Assembly: GCA_964603985.1 (NCBI GenBank)
Contig: CAZRXG010000001.1
Coordinates: 124,001 to 188,000, forward strand
Source of the DNA: CAZRXG01 sp964603985
GTDB lineage: Bacteria; Chloroflexota; Anaerolineae; Aggregatilineales; UBA3940
DNA: 64,000 bases
Direction: 5' to 3'
Each line of letters starts with the position of its first letter. Positions within the stretch are counted from its first letter, which is position 1. The notes beneath the pieces are model-generated. The model ran no database searches, was not told the DNA's origin, and saw nothing but the letters and a program-made list of their open reading frames with translations. Position numbers and translations under genes: made by a program. Below are positions 1 through 6,657 of this stretch, piece after piece.

Positions 1-368
1 TTTTCCACCTCCGTGACGCCGCTTGGGATGCCGACAATCACGCGCGGACGGGGCACCGGAACGAGCGATTGCTCGTGGGCCTTGCCGATAAAGTATTCCA
101 GCATGGCCTGCGTGATCTCAAACTCGGAGATGACACCGTCGCGCAGGGGGCGGATGGCGATGATGTTGGACGGCGTGCGTCCCACCATCTGGCGCGCCTC
201 CGCGCCGATGGCTAGCGACCGGCGGCTTTTCTTCTCGATGGCCACCCAGGATGGCTCATTGATGACAATGCCCCGCCCGCGCACAAAGACCATGGTGTTA
301 GCTGTGCCGAGGTCGATGGCAATGTCCAGAGAGAACAGACTGAGCAGCCAGTTCAGTGGGGCGAACAC
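1..368 (-). CDS. mreB: Rod shape-determining protein MreB, N-terminal part (cut by window edge)
   Basis: Bacterial actin homologue that polymerises under the inner membrane and guides the cell-wall synthesis machinery. About 122 N-terminal residues are visible. The phosphate-1 loop DIAIDLGTANT follows a short hydrophobic start (about residues 4-15) that resembles the MreB membrane-binding helix, then VRGRGIVINEPSWVAIE and RPLRDGVISEFEITQAMLEYF, both typical of MreB. I chose the GTG at 368 because an AGGAG box lies about 8 nt upstream (376-382). The gene runs off the left edge, so nothing can be said about the C-terminal half or about mreC/mreD. A sigma-70-type promoter lies upstream at 482-510. 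Confidence 0.93.
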   Translation of the reverse strand, partial: MFAPLNWLLSLFSLDIAIDLGTANTMVFVRGRGIVINEPSWVAIEKKSRRSLAIGAEARQMVGRTPSNIIAIRPLRDGVISEFEITQAMLEYFIGKAHEQSLVPVPRPRVIVGIPSGVTEVE

Positions 369-481
369 TAAGGGTGGCTCCTAAACAGGACACAGAGGCT
401 CGTTAAAAAAGTGCGGGTGCTTTCCTCTACCCGCGAGAACCGTACCTGGATCCTTTGTTGTCGTAATAATACCAGGGGCGG

Positions 482-510
482 ATTATACCATTCGGGTAGG
501 GCACCCGCAA
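482..510 (-). promoter_or_regulatory. Sigma-70-type promoter upstream of mreB
   Basis: On the minus strand TTGCGG (505-510) and a perfect TATAAT (482-487) are separated by 17 nt. The predicted start is near 475, leaving a leader of about 105 nt before the mreB GTG. The direction and the lack of another minus-strand gene between make mreB the target. Confidence 0.6.
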
Positions 511-602
511 CGCGCGCTGCCCACCCGCAACCGCGCAGTCTGGACGGAAAAACCCCGCGACAGAAGAGGCAGGCGTACAGTTGCCAGCGTTGTGGGAGAG
601 AT

Positions 603-1094
603 TCAAGAGGATTGCTCCACCAGTTCCTTGTAAAGGGGGATCTGTTCGATGAAGGCCAGCGCTCGTTGAAACAGTACGCGGTCGCCGTCGTAGGTCAGCC
701 GTCGGTAGGCTTCCTCAACCGGAACCCAGCCGACTCCCGCCCGCTCGCCGTCTTGCTCGGATAGATCCCCACCGGTGGGGCGCGCCAGATAATAGCGGAC
801 GGTCTTGCTGTGCAGATGCCCCTCGTGGGTGGTGAAGGTGTACTCGCTGATCCCGGCCAGCGCCAGCAGATCGGCCTGGATGCCGGTCTCTTCCCGAATC
901 TCTCGCAAAGCGGTCACCTCAATCGATTCGCCGGGTTCCTGCTTCCCTTTTGGGAATCCCTGGTAGTCCGGATCGGTTTTTGACCCGCCGACCAGCAACA
1001 CCTCGATTTGCGTCTCAGAAGCAGCGCGGCAGACAATGCCACCCGCCGCCCGGATGACCAGACCGGACGTCTTCTTATTCGTCGTCGAAGTCAT
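603..1094 (-). CDS. Nudix hydrolase (MutT/Ap4A-hydrolase type)
   Basis: Probable hydrolase of a nucleoside diphosphate linked to another group. The complete Nudix box (G-x5-E-x7-R-E-U-x-E-E-x-G-U) is visible from GKQEPGES to REIREETGIQ at about residues 49-72, with the catalytic REIREE core intact. At 163 residues it has the usual length for a single-domain Nudix enzyme. PKGKQEPGES resembles diadenosine-polyphosphate hydrolases (PKGxxExGE), but the substrate cannot be fixed from sequence. The start overlaps the end of the LysW-like gene by 20 nt, so the two are probably cotranscribed. Confidence 0.85.
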   Translation of the reverse strand: MTSTTNKKTSGLVIRAAGGIVCRAASETQIEVLLVGGSKTDPDYQGFPKGKQEPGESIEVTALREIREETGIQADLLALAGISEYTFTTHEGHLHSKTVRYYLARPTGGDLSEQDGERAGVGWVPVEEAYRRLTYDGDRVLFQRALAFIEQIPLYKELVEQSS

Positions 1095-1284
1095 CGTCGT
1101 CGAAATCGCCGTCCCAGCCTGTCATGTAGTCCAGCGTCAGCGGGTGTAGCCGGACGACCTCAAGTGCTGTGTGACACTCCGGGCAGGTGACCGGTTCCCA
1201 CAGCTCGACGTTGTCTTTGAGCCACACCGGGGCCATGCATTCTGGACATCTGGCCTTCAGCCGACGCGTCTGCCTGCGTTCCAC
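1075..1284 (-). CDS. LysW-like zinc-ribbon protein with acidic tail
   Basis: Small protein of 69 residues with two CPEC knuckles (about residues 13-16 and 34-37) separated by an acidic segment containing VELWEPVTC, followed by ALEVVRLHPLTLDY. This layout closely follows LysW, the amino-group carrier of lysine/arginine synthesis. In LysW the C-terminal EDWGE supplies the Glu that carries the substrate. Here the tail is an Asp-rich stretch ending FDDDDFDDE, so the classical motif is absent although the last residue is Glu. Start: GTG at 1284 with GGAGAAGG 5 nt upstream. No lysine-pathway genes are nearby; the neighbour is a Nudix hydrolase overlapping by 20 nt. Carrier function is therefore unproven; it may be a structural zinc ribbon. 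Confidence 0.65.
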   Translation of the reverse strand: MERRQTRRLKARCPECMAPVWLKDNVELWEPVTCPECHTALEVVRLHPLTLDYMTGWDGDFDDDDFDDE

Positions 1285-1408
1285 GGGGCCTTCTCCATTG
1301 AATGTGGTGCATCACGCCGATAGTTCACGCATATATATATTGCACAACCGGGTGGGTGTCAACACCCGCATTGGTGGTCGTTGACGGTTTTTTCCGCACT
1401 GAACCGGG

Positions 1409-1918
1409 TCACTTTTGCGCCAGCCACCCCGCCAGCAGCAGGCGTGTGCTCTCGAAGGCAATCTCGTCCATCGGGACCTCATCCGGCGCGAAAAAGGCAA
1501 CCTCCTCCACATCATCCTGCGCGGCGAGCGTTCCGCCTGTCACCTCGGCCTCGAAGAGGATAACGATGGCCGACGTGCCCCCTGGAGCGTCTGGCCCCAG
1601 CACGTCAATCAGGCGGGTGATGCGCACCGTCATCCCGGTTTCCTCGCACACCTCGCGAACGGCAGCCTCGCGCGGGGCCTCGCCGTAGTCGACGTACCCG
1701 GCAGGCAGCGCCCATCTGCCACTCTGTGGGTCAACCCCTCGCCTGACAAGCAGCACACGCCCATCCTGCACGGCGAAAACCACCGCCGCTACCTTGGGGT
1801 CGCGGAAATAGATAAAACCACACGCTTCGCACACGCGGCGCATTTTGCCCTGCCTCAGGGCGTCGGTCAGGGGGTGCCCACAGCGAGGGCAGAAGTTCAT
1901 CTCGGGGGGAGCGGCCAC
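1409..1918 (-). CDS. Nudix hydrolase with N-terminal zinc ribbon
   Basis: 169 residues. An N-terminal zinc ribbon (CPRCGHPL at about 9-16, then CEACGFIYFRDPKVA) precedes a Nudix domain with box GYVDYGEAPREAAVREVCEETGM at about 73-95. This two-part layout is shared with NudC-like and ADP-ribose-pyrophosphatase-like enzymes, which hydrolyse NADH, ADP-ribose or related dinucleotides; the NudC SQPWPFPxS signature is not seen, so I would not call it NudC. It lies 4 nt after the end of the anti-sigma factor gene on the same strand and may be the last gene of the sigma/anti-sigma operon. Confidence 0.82.
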   Translation of the reverse strand: MAAPPEMNFCPRCGHPLTDALRQGKMRRVCEACGFIYFRDPKVAAVVFAVQDGRVLLVRRGVDPQSGRWALPAGYVDYGEAPREAAVREVCEETGMTVRITRLIDVLGPDAPGGTSAIVILFEAEVTGGTLAAQDDVEEVAFFAPDEVPMDEIAFESTRLLLAGWLAQK

Positions 1919-1922
1919 GATA

Positions 1923-2963
1923 CTAACGTCGGCGGCGTAGCAGGATCACCAGCCCCACCGTGACCAGCAAGGCCCCCAGCACACCGGCCCCGGCGATCAG
2001 CGCCACCGTCCGCGCCGGGATCTGCCCAAACGTGCCGGTTTCCGGCGTGGCAGGGACAGTCCAGTGAGTGTCCTCAGGTTGGGACGCCTTTGGTTCGGCA
2101 GCCTCACCTGCACCGGCTATCTGTGCCTGTCTCGTCTCTCCGTTCGCTCGCTGGGCCTCCGGCTGCTCCGCTATGGTGGAGGATGGTGTAAGCGTGGGTG
2201 GCAAAGCGGTAGGCTGTGGGGCGTATTCGGGGCCTCCTTCGCCTCCGCTCATGTCTTCGGTCGGGCCCCCACCCAACCCGCCTGCCCCGGCAGCGGTGGG
2301 TGGCTCACCCGGCGGGCCGGACGGTATTTCTTCCTCAGCCATGTCTTCAGGCACGGGGACTTCTTCCTCGGGGGGAGCCTCCGCCAAGGCCGGTTCCTCA
2401 GTCGGCGCTGCTTCCTCCTCCTCGACGGGGGGCGCTTCCTCCGCCTCCTCCACGACTTCCTCCGCCGGCAGTTCCATGGCTTCCTCGGCGGCTTCTTCCT
2501 CCTCCGGTGCTTCTTCCTCTGCCACTTCTTTTGCTGCCGGGGCCGCGAACGCAGGTTCTTCGGCAGCCGATTCGGCTTCCAGCATTGCCACGTCGGGGGC
2601 TGCGGCTCCCCCGCCTAGCAGACCACCCGCCAGGATGAACACACCGGCGCACACCAGCACGGCCACTATCGCCGCGCCCGCAGCGGCCAGCGGCGTGAAA
2701 CGGGGCAGGTTCAGGCGATCCCACAAGTTGGCCCTGGCCGGTTTGCTGTAGACTGCCGGATCGAGGGTGAAGTTGTGTGGCACGGGAACACGCTCGGCCA
2801 TCCCCAACAGAGCGACGGTCGTTTGCAGCGACTCAAGCTCCGCCTGGAGGCGGGAGTCCTGCCGCAGGCGTTGCTCAAGCGCCGCGCTCTCCCCGGCGGA
2901 CAATTCCCCGTCGAGGTAGGCGCTTAGCAGTTCCGTGTCTCGGTTGCTCAGTGACGTGGTCAT
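1923..2963 (-). CDS. Membrane anti-sigma factor with zinc-finger-like N-terminus and acidic linker
   Basis: 346 residues. The N-terminus (DTELLSAYLDGELSAGESAALEQRL) matches the cytoplasmic anti-sigma domain that binds ECF sigma factors, although the usual HxxxCxxC zinc ligands are not obvious. A first membrane segment lies at about 92-117. A roughly 190-residue low-complexity region very rich in Glu, Ala and Pro follows, and then a second membrane segment (about 318-340) capped by a run of Arg. The two segments would place the acidic linker outside the cell and both ends inside, a topology unlike single-pass RseA/RsiW. It starts 49 nt downstream of the ECF sigma factor stop, so the pair is probably cotranscribed. 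The acidic linker may be a wall- or ion-sensing element (inference). Confidence 0.75.
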   Translation of the reverse strand: MTTSLSNRDTELLSAYLDGELSAGESAALEQRLRQDSRLQAELESLQTTVALLGMAERVPVPHNFTLDPAVYSKPARANLWDRLNLPRFTPLAAAGAAIVAVLVCAGVFILAGGLLGGGAAAPDVAMLEAESAAEEPAFAAPAAKEVAEEEAPEEEEAAEEAMELPAEEVVEEAEEAPPVEEEEAAPTEEPALAEAPPEEEVPVPEDMAEEEIPSGPPGEPPTAAGAGGLGGGPTEDMSGGEGGPEYAPQPTALPPTLTPSSTIAEQPEAQRANGETRQAQIAGAGEAAEPKASQPEDTHWTVPATPETGTFGQIPARTVALIAGAGVLGALLVTVGLVILLRRRR

Positions 2964-3012
2964 CGGTCTGTTGTCAATCGATCCGGCGGGCGTGACGGGA
3001 TCATTCCCGGCA

Positions 3013-3609
3013 TCACCCTTCAGTACTAAGACGGTACGAGGCGGGCAGAAGTTCCGCGAAGCCTTGCAGGCAATCGCGCAGCCGCGCCCTGGCGCGGCTC
3101 AGACGTGACTTGATGGTGCCGCCTGCCACACCGACTGTCTGGGCGATTTCCTCGTAGCTGAAGCCCTCGATGTCGCGTAATACGGCCACCGTCCGCTGAT
3201 CCTCCGGCAGCCCTTGCAGGCAGATAGCGATCGCGGCCTGTAGCTCCATGCGCTGGGCGTGGCTTTCGGGGTTCTCACTGTGGCCGGCAAAGCTCTCGTG
3301 TGGCGCTTCGTCCTCGACGTGCAGAGCTTCGAGCGAGGCCTGGGGGCGGCGCTTACGGCGGCGAAGTTCATCGTAGCAGGCGTTGGTCACGATGCGCATC
3401 AGCCACGCCTTGAAGGACCCACCCCGGAAACTGCCGATTGCCTTGTAAGCGGAGATGAACGCTTCCTGCGTTGCGTCCGCCGCCGAGTGGCCCTCGCCCA
3501 TGATGCGGTAGGCGACATTGTACGCCTGGCCCTGGTAATGCAGAACCAGCGTATTGTAAGCGTCGAGATCGCCTCCCTGGGCATCTCGGATAAGCGCTGC
3601 TTCGTCCAT
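3013..3609 (-). CDS. ECF-family RNA polymerase sigma factor
   Basis: 198 residues, the usual ECF length. Region 2 is at about 10-90 (AYNTLVLHYQGQAYNVAYRIMG, then DATQEAFISAYKAIGSF and AWLMRIVTNACYDELRRRKRR). Region 4 is at about 125-185 (LQGLPEDQRTVAVLRDIEGFSYEEIAQTVGVAGGTIKSRLSRARARL), with its helix-turn-helix. There is no C-terminal extension beyond region 4. The cognate anti-sigma factor lies directly downstream, giving the standard sequester-and-release module: the sigma factor is held at the membrane until a signal acts on the anti-sigma factor. I could not identify a convincing autoregulated promoter upstream. Confidence 0.92.
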   Translation of the reverse strand: MDEAALIRDAQGGDLDAYNTLVLHYQGQAYNVAYRIMGEGHSAADATQEAFISAYKAIGSFRGGSFKAWLMRIVTNACYDELRRRKRRPQASLEALHVEDEAPHESFAGHSENPESHAQRMELQAAIAICLQGLPEDQRTVAVLRDIEGFSYEEIAQTVGVAGGTIKSRLSRARARLRDCLQGFAELLPASYRLSTEG

Positions 3610-3686
3610 TTTAAGCCGGGTGTTTTACGGGCATAAAGAATAACCGGTCAGCCATTGTTCCGGCCCAATATTACCACTTCGAAGTG

Positions 3687-3715
3687 TTGACGTCGACCTC
3701 CCGTTGGCGTATACT
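3687..3715 (+). promoter_or_regulatory. Sigma-70-type promoter of the tRNA-Leu gene
   Basis: TTGACG (3687-3692) and TATACT (3710-3715) are separated by 17 nt. The expected start near 3722 lies about 5 nt before the mature tRNA 5' end. Confidence 0.75.
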
Positions 3716-3726
3716 TGCGTCGAACG

Positions 3727-3811
3727 GCCGGAGTGGAGGAACAGGCAGACTCGATGCTCTCAAAAAGCATTGCCCTTTAAAGGCGTGTGGGTTCGAATCC
3801 CACCTCCGGCA
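3727..3811 (+). tRNA. tRNA-Leu (anticodon CAA)
   Basis: Class II tRNA of 85 nt. The acceptor stem GCCGGAG (3727-3733) pairs with CTCCGGC (3804-3810), followed by discriminator A at 3811. Anticodon stem ATGCT/AGCAT encloses the loop CTCAAAA, placing CAA at 3761-3763 (reads UUG). A long variable arm (CCC-TTTA-AAGG region) and the T-arm GTGGG-TTCGAAT-CCCAC are clear. CCA is not encoded. It stands alone, with its own promoter 12 nt upstream. Confidence 0.95.
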
Positions 3812-3964
3812 CTGGTGAGGTCCGGGTTGAGGTATAATTGCCCCATCCGGCCTCTTATTTTTACTCCGCCTGCCCGGTGCAGGGTAAAGGACGCCGTTTC
3901 GTGATGATGTATCTCTGGGCCGGATGGTTGACTCCGACAGCTAACAGGTGAGGGTGTCGTCACT

Positions 3965-4330
3965 GTGCGACGGGTATTGTTAACCTTTCTGATCGGGTTG
4001 GGCCTGGGCGCGTTGTGCGGCGCGGTTTTCGGCTGGTTTGTGCCGGTTCAGGAAGTCGGTGGGGGGATAGACAAGCTCCACCCCGACTATAGAGCCGAAT
4101 ACACCGTCATGGTGGGGGCGTCCTACGCCGTCAACGGTGATTGGGACCTGGCGCAGGCTCGCCTGGGTAGACTGGCCGAACCGGACCCGGCAGGCTATGT
4201 CGTGGTGCTGGCAGAGCAGTACATCGCTGAGGGGCACAGCCCGGAGGACATCCGCAGTCTGGTCCGGCTGGCGTCACGCTTTGGATATACGACCTCGCCG
4301 ATGTTGCCCTACCTCCCCCCCTCGAACTGA
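3965..4330 (+). CDS. Membrane-anchored protein of unknown function (first of a tandem pair)
   Basis: 121 residues with one N-terminal membrane segment (about residues 5-25, LLTFLIGLGLGALCGAVFGWF). A soluble domain follows, containing LHPDYRAEYTVMVGASYAVNGDWDLAQARLGRL. The helical pattern of A-Y-x(3)-G-D-x(2)-A-x(2)-RL recalls a tetratricopeptide-like hairpin. The same segment recurs in the next gene (LNPADRQAYILLIGEAYLKDRDAERARDRLAAL), so the two are diverged duplicates. I read the GTG at 3965 as the start. I do not recognise a family function. The next gene starts 10 nt downstream, indicating an operon. Confidence 0.6.
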   Translation: MRRVLLTFLIGLGLGALCGAVFGWFVPVQEVGGGIDKLHPDYRAEYTVMVGASYAVNGDWDLAQARLGRLAEPDPAGYVVVLAEQYIAEGHSPEDIRSLVRLASRFGYTTSPMLPYLPPSN

Positions 4331-4340
4331 GATTCTGGAC

Positions 4341-5216
4341 ATGACTCGCGGTCGTTTGCGTTTCCCCTGGTTTGCGCTCCTGATGGGCCTGGTACTGGGT
4401 ATTGCCGGGGGCCTCTACTACGCTTGGTTCCTCAATCCGGTCAGCCTGGTTAACATCGCGCCCAACCAGCTCAACCCTGCCGACCGGCAGGCATACATCC
4501 TTCTGATCGGCGAGGCATACTTGAAAGACCGGGATGCCGAACGGGCACGGGACCGTCTGGCTGCGCTGGGCGAGCGTGATGTCGTCCAACTGGCCGTCTC
4601 GCAGGCTGACACAGCTTTTCTGCGCGGGGACGACCCGGATGAGGTGTGCGCCCTCACAACGCTGGCCGAGGCGCTGGGTGGACAACCGCTGGCAGCCGAC
4701 GTGATTTGCGAACAGGTAGCTTCCCCTACCCCGCCCGCCGAGACGCCAACCATCACTCCCACCTTCGAGGGGATGCCCACGCTGACGCCCTCACCTGCCC
4801 TGCCCACGCTGACCTGGACGCCCTTCATCCCCACCCTGACGCCGACTCGCGTCGTCATCGTCGACACCGGTTTCGACCTGATTTCACGCGTGGCCCTGTG
4901 CGAGCAGAGTCGCCGGACGGGATTGATCCAGGTCTTCGTTTACGATGCGCTTGAAGTGGGGGTGCCAGGGGTTGGGGTGTCGGTTGAGTGGGCAGGAGGC
5001 TCGGAGATCTTCTTCACCGGCCTGAAGCCAGAGATCGAGCCGGGTTACGCCGACTTCCGCATGGAGCCTGATATGCTCTACACGGTGACGCTGGTAGGGC
5101 TGTCGGAACCGGTGGCCGGGATCGACAGCAGCGACTGTCGCACCGACACGGGAGAGCTTGTCACGCCCACCATCCAGCTTATCTTCGGACCGGTAGAGGA
5201 GACCGAGGAAGAGTAA
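4341..5216 (+). CDS. Membrane-anchored protein with Thr/Pro-rich linker (second of a tandem pair)
   Basis: 291 residues from the ATG at 4341. An N-terminal membrane segment (about 9-30) is followed by a domain homologous to the preceding protein (about 33-125). Next comes a Thr/Pro-rich linker of the PTITPT type (about 130-175), then a C-terminal beta-rich domain (VALCEQSRRTGLIQVFVYDALEVGVPGVGVSVEWAGG) that looks like a carboxypeptidase-regulatory or Ig-like fold. An upstream in-frame start would run through the end of the previous gene, so I prefer 4341. An extracytoplasmic role is likely from topology; function is unknown. Confidence 0.65.
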   Translation: MTRGRLRFPWFALLMGLVLGIAGGLYYAWFLNPVSLVNIAPNQLNPADRQAYILLIGEAYLKDRDAERARDRLAALGERDVVQLAVSQADTAFLRGDDPDEVCALTTLAEALGGQPLAADVICEQVASPTPPAETPTITPTFEGMPTLTPSPALPTLTWTPFIPTLTPTRVVIVDTGFDLISRVALCEQSRRTGLIQVFVYDALEVGVPGVGVSVEWAGGSEIFFTGLKPEIEPGYADFRMEPDMLYTVTLVGLSEPVAGIDSSDCRTDTGELVTPTIQLIFGPVEETEEE

Positions 5217-5248
5217 GGTGCGGGTGACACGCCGTCACGCTGTCGCGT

Positions 5249-5277
5249 TTGACATTTCAAAACACTTCTGGCATCCT
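5249..5277 (+). promoter_or_regulatory. Possible promoter of the S1-protein leader
   Basis: A perfect TTGACA (5249-5254) is followed after 17 nt by the poor -10 CATCCT (5272-5277). The start would fall just ahead of the folded leader at 5296. The -10 match is weak. Confidence 0.35.
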
Positions 5278-5295
5278 AAATATGGCACTTTTATA

Positions 5296-5395
5296 AGGGT
5301 CTGATATTGCTTCCCCGTGCTTGAGGATGGGGGATCTCTACGCTGTAAGCTTGTTAACCTTGAGGATGGAATATTCCTCCGGGGAAGCAGACCCT
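5296..5395 (+). promoter_or_regulatory. Structured 5' leader of the S1-domain gene
   Basis: AGGGTCT (5296-5302) pairs with AGACCCT (5389-5395). After a 6-nt bulge, GCTTCCCC (5309-5316) pairs with GGGGAAGC (5381-5388), giving 15 base pairs that close a 64-nt interior. Inside, CTTGAGGATGG occurs twice (5320-5330 and 5359-5369), the second copy within a small hairpin (GAGGA 5362-5366 with TCCTC 5375-5379). The element ends 76 nt before the S1-protein ATG. It resembles no riboswitch class I know by sequence. Autogenous control by the S1 protein is one possibility (inference). Confidence 0.5.
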
Positions 5396-5471
5396 TTTCC
5401 CAGATCCTTAACAGTACACAACATAGCGACACATCTTTTGATTCGATTGGTTTTCAGGAAGGTATCAGGCG

Positions 5472-6500
5472 ATGTCTACACACCTGCACACGGATGCGGT
5501 ACACCCACAGGAGGATGGTTCCGCTGCAAATCCGCTAGAGTTGGACGAAGGTTACTGGGCGGCGTTATTAGAAGAAGGAGAGTCTGCCGGGGGGGAGCAG
5601 ACGGCTTCTTTCGGAGGTGATGGGTGGAAGGAACGCGGGGGCGAGCAAGAGATCGCAGCCCACTATGGGGGATCACCCTATGCCACCGAACATGATTGGC
5701 AGGCCGCCGGGACAGCTTCTGAAAACGATGAAGCCGTCGAACTGGCGGTGACGGGCTACAATCGCGGCGGGCTGCTGGTTTCCTGGAACAGCCTGTGTGG
5801 TTTTGTCCCCGCCAGTCAGTTGGTTAATTTCCCGGTCGATGTCGGCGAGGGGGCGCGCCGGGAGATGTTGTCTAAGTACGTGGGGCGTTCACTGGAACTG
5901 CGTATTATAGAGCTTGACGCCCCAATGAACCGTTTGATCCTCTCCGAGCGTGCGGCCCAGGTCGAACCCGGCCAGCGGGCGAATGTACTGGCTGCCCTCG
6001 AGGCGAGCACAGTTCACGAAGGCACTGTGACAAATCTATGCGACTTCGGTGCTTTCGTTGATCTGGGAGGGATCGAAGGGCTGATCCACATCTCGGAACT
6101 CTCATGGGGACGGGTCGGCCACCCGCGTGACGTGCTTGCAAGTGGGCAGCGCGTCAAAGTGTATATCATGGCGGTTGACTCGGAAAATGAGCGGGTTGCC
6201 TTGAGCTTGAAACGTTTGCAGCCGGACCCCTGGGAGTCGGTGGAGGAACGGTACGAGGTCGGGCAGGTCATCGAAGGAGTGATCACAAACGTGGTCGACT
6301 TTGGTGCTTTCGCCTGTATAGAAGAGGGCTTGGAAGGCTTGATTCACATCTCTGAGCTGGCCGAAGGGCAGTTCCTCCACCCTCGCAACGTGGTCAGCGA
6401 GGGCGAGAAGGTCGTTGCCCGCATCCTGAATATCGATGGCCCTGCCCGGCGACTGGGCCTCAGCCTGCGCCATGATCAGACGGATGGGCAATCAACTTGA
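5472..6500 (+). CDS. S1 RNA-binding-domain protein (ribosomal protein S1-like)
   Basis: 342 residues with a variable acidic N-terminus (about 1-85) and three S1-type OB-fold domains at about 90-160, 180-248 and 262-332. Repeats two and three carry the hallmark VTNLCDFGAFVDLGGIEGLIHISEL and VTNVVDFGAFACIEEGLEGLIHISEL motifs; the first (GGLLVSWNSLCGFVPASQL) is the divergent N-terminal type seen in rpsA. Proteins with three or four S1 domains outside Proteobacteria usually serve as ribosomal protein S1 or as related mRNA-binding factors. ATG at 5472 has AGGAAGG about 9 nt upstream. A structured leader precedes it and an intrinsic terminator follows at 6531, so it is probably monocistronic. Confidence 0.8.
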   Translation: MSTHLHTDAVHPQEDGSAANPLELDEGYWAALLEEGESAGGEQTASFGGDGWKERGGEQEIAAHYGGSPYATEHDWQAAGTASENDEAVELAVTGYNRGGLLVSWNSLCGFVPASQLVNFPVDVGEGARREMLSKYVGRSLELRIIELDAPMNRLILSERAAQVEPGQRANVLAALEASTVHEGTVTNLCDFGAFVDLGGIEGLIHISELSWGRVGHPRDVLASGQRVKVYIMAVDSENERVALSLKRLQPDPWESVEERYEVGQVIEGVITNVVDFGAFACIEEGLEGLIHISELAEGQFLHPRNVVSEGEKVVARILNIDGPARRLGLSLRHDQTDGQST

Positions 6501-6530
6501 TAGGCTGCCCCACTTACTCAGGCGTGCTGA

Positions 6531-6564
6531 GGGGCCGCTTTTCTCATAACGGCGGCCCCTTTTT
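6531..6564 (+). terminator. Intrinsic terminator after the S1-domain gene
   Basis: GGGGCCGC (6531-6538) pairs perfectly with GCGGCCCC (6552-6559) around a 13-nt loop and is followed by a five-T run. Confidence 0.85.
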
Positions 6565-6657
6565 ATGGTTGCAGCCGGTTGACGGGGTAGAACCGTGTAT
6601 CACAACTGCAACTATATCCCTGCATAAAGTGACGTGCTGGTAGGTGACGGTAAACGT

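Noticed and set aside
2064..2751. Ser/Ala/Gly-rich open frames on the plus strand
   Set aside because: Mirror of the Glu/Ala/Pro-rich linker of the minus-strand anti-sigma factor; low complexity only.
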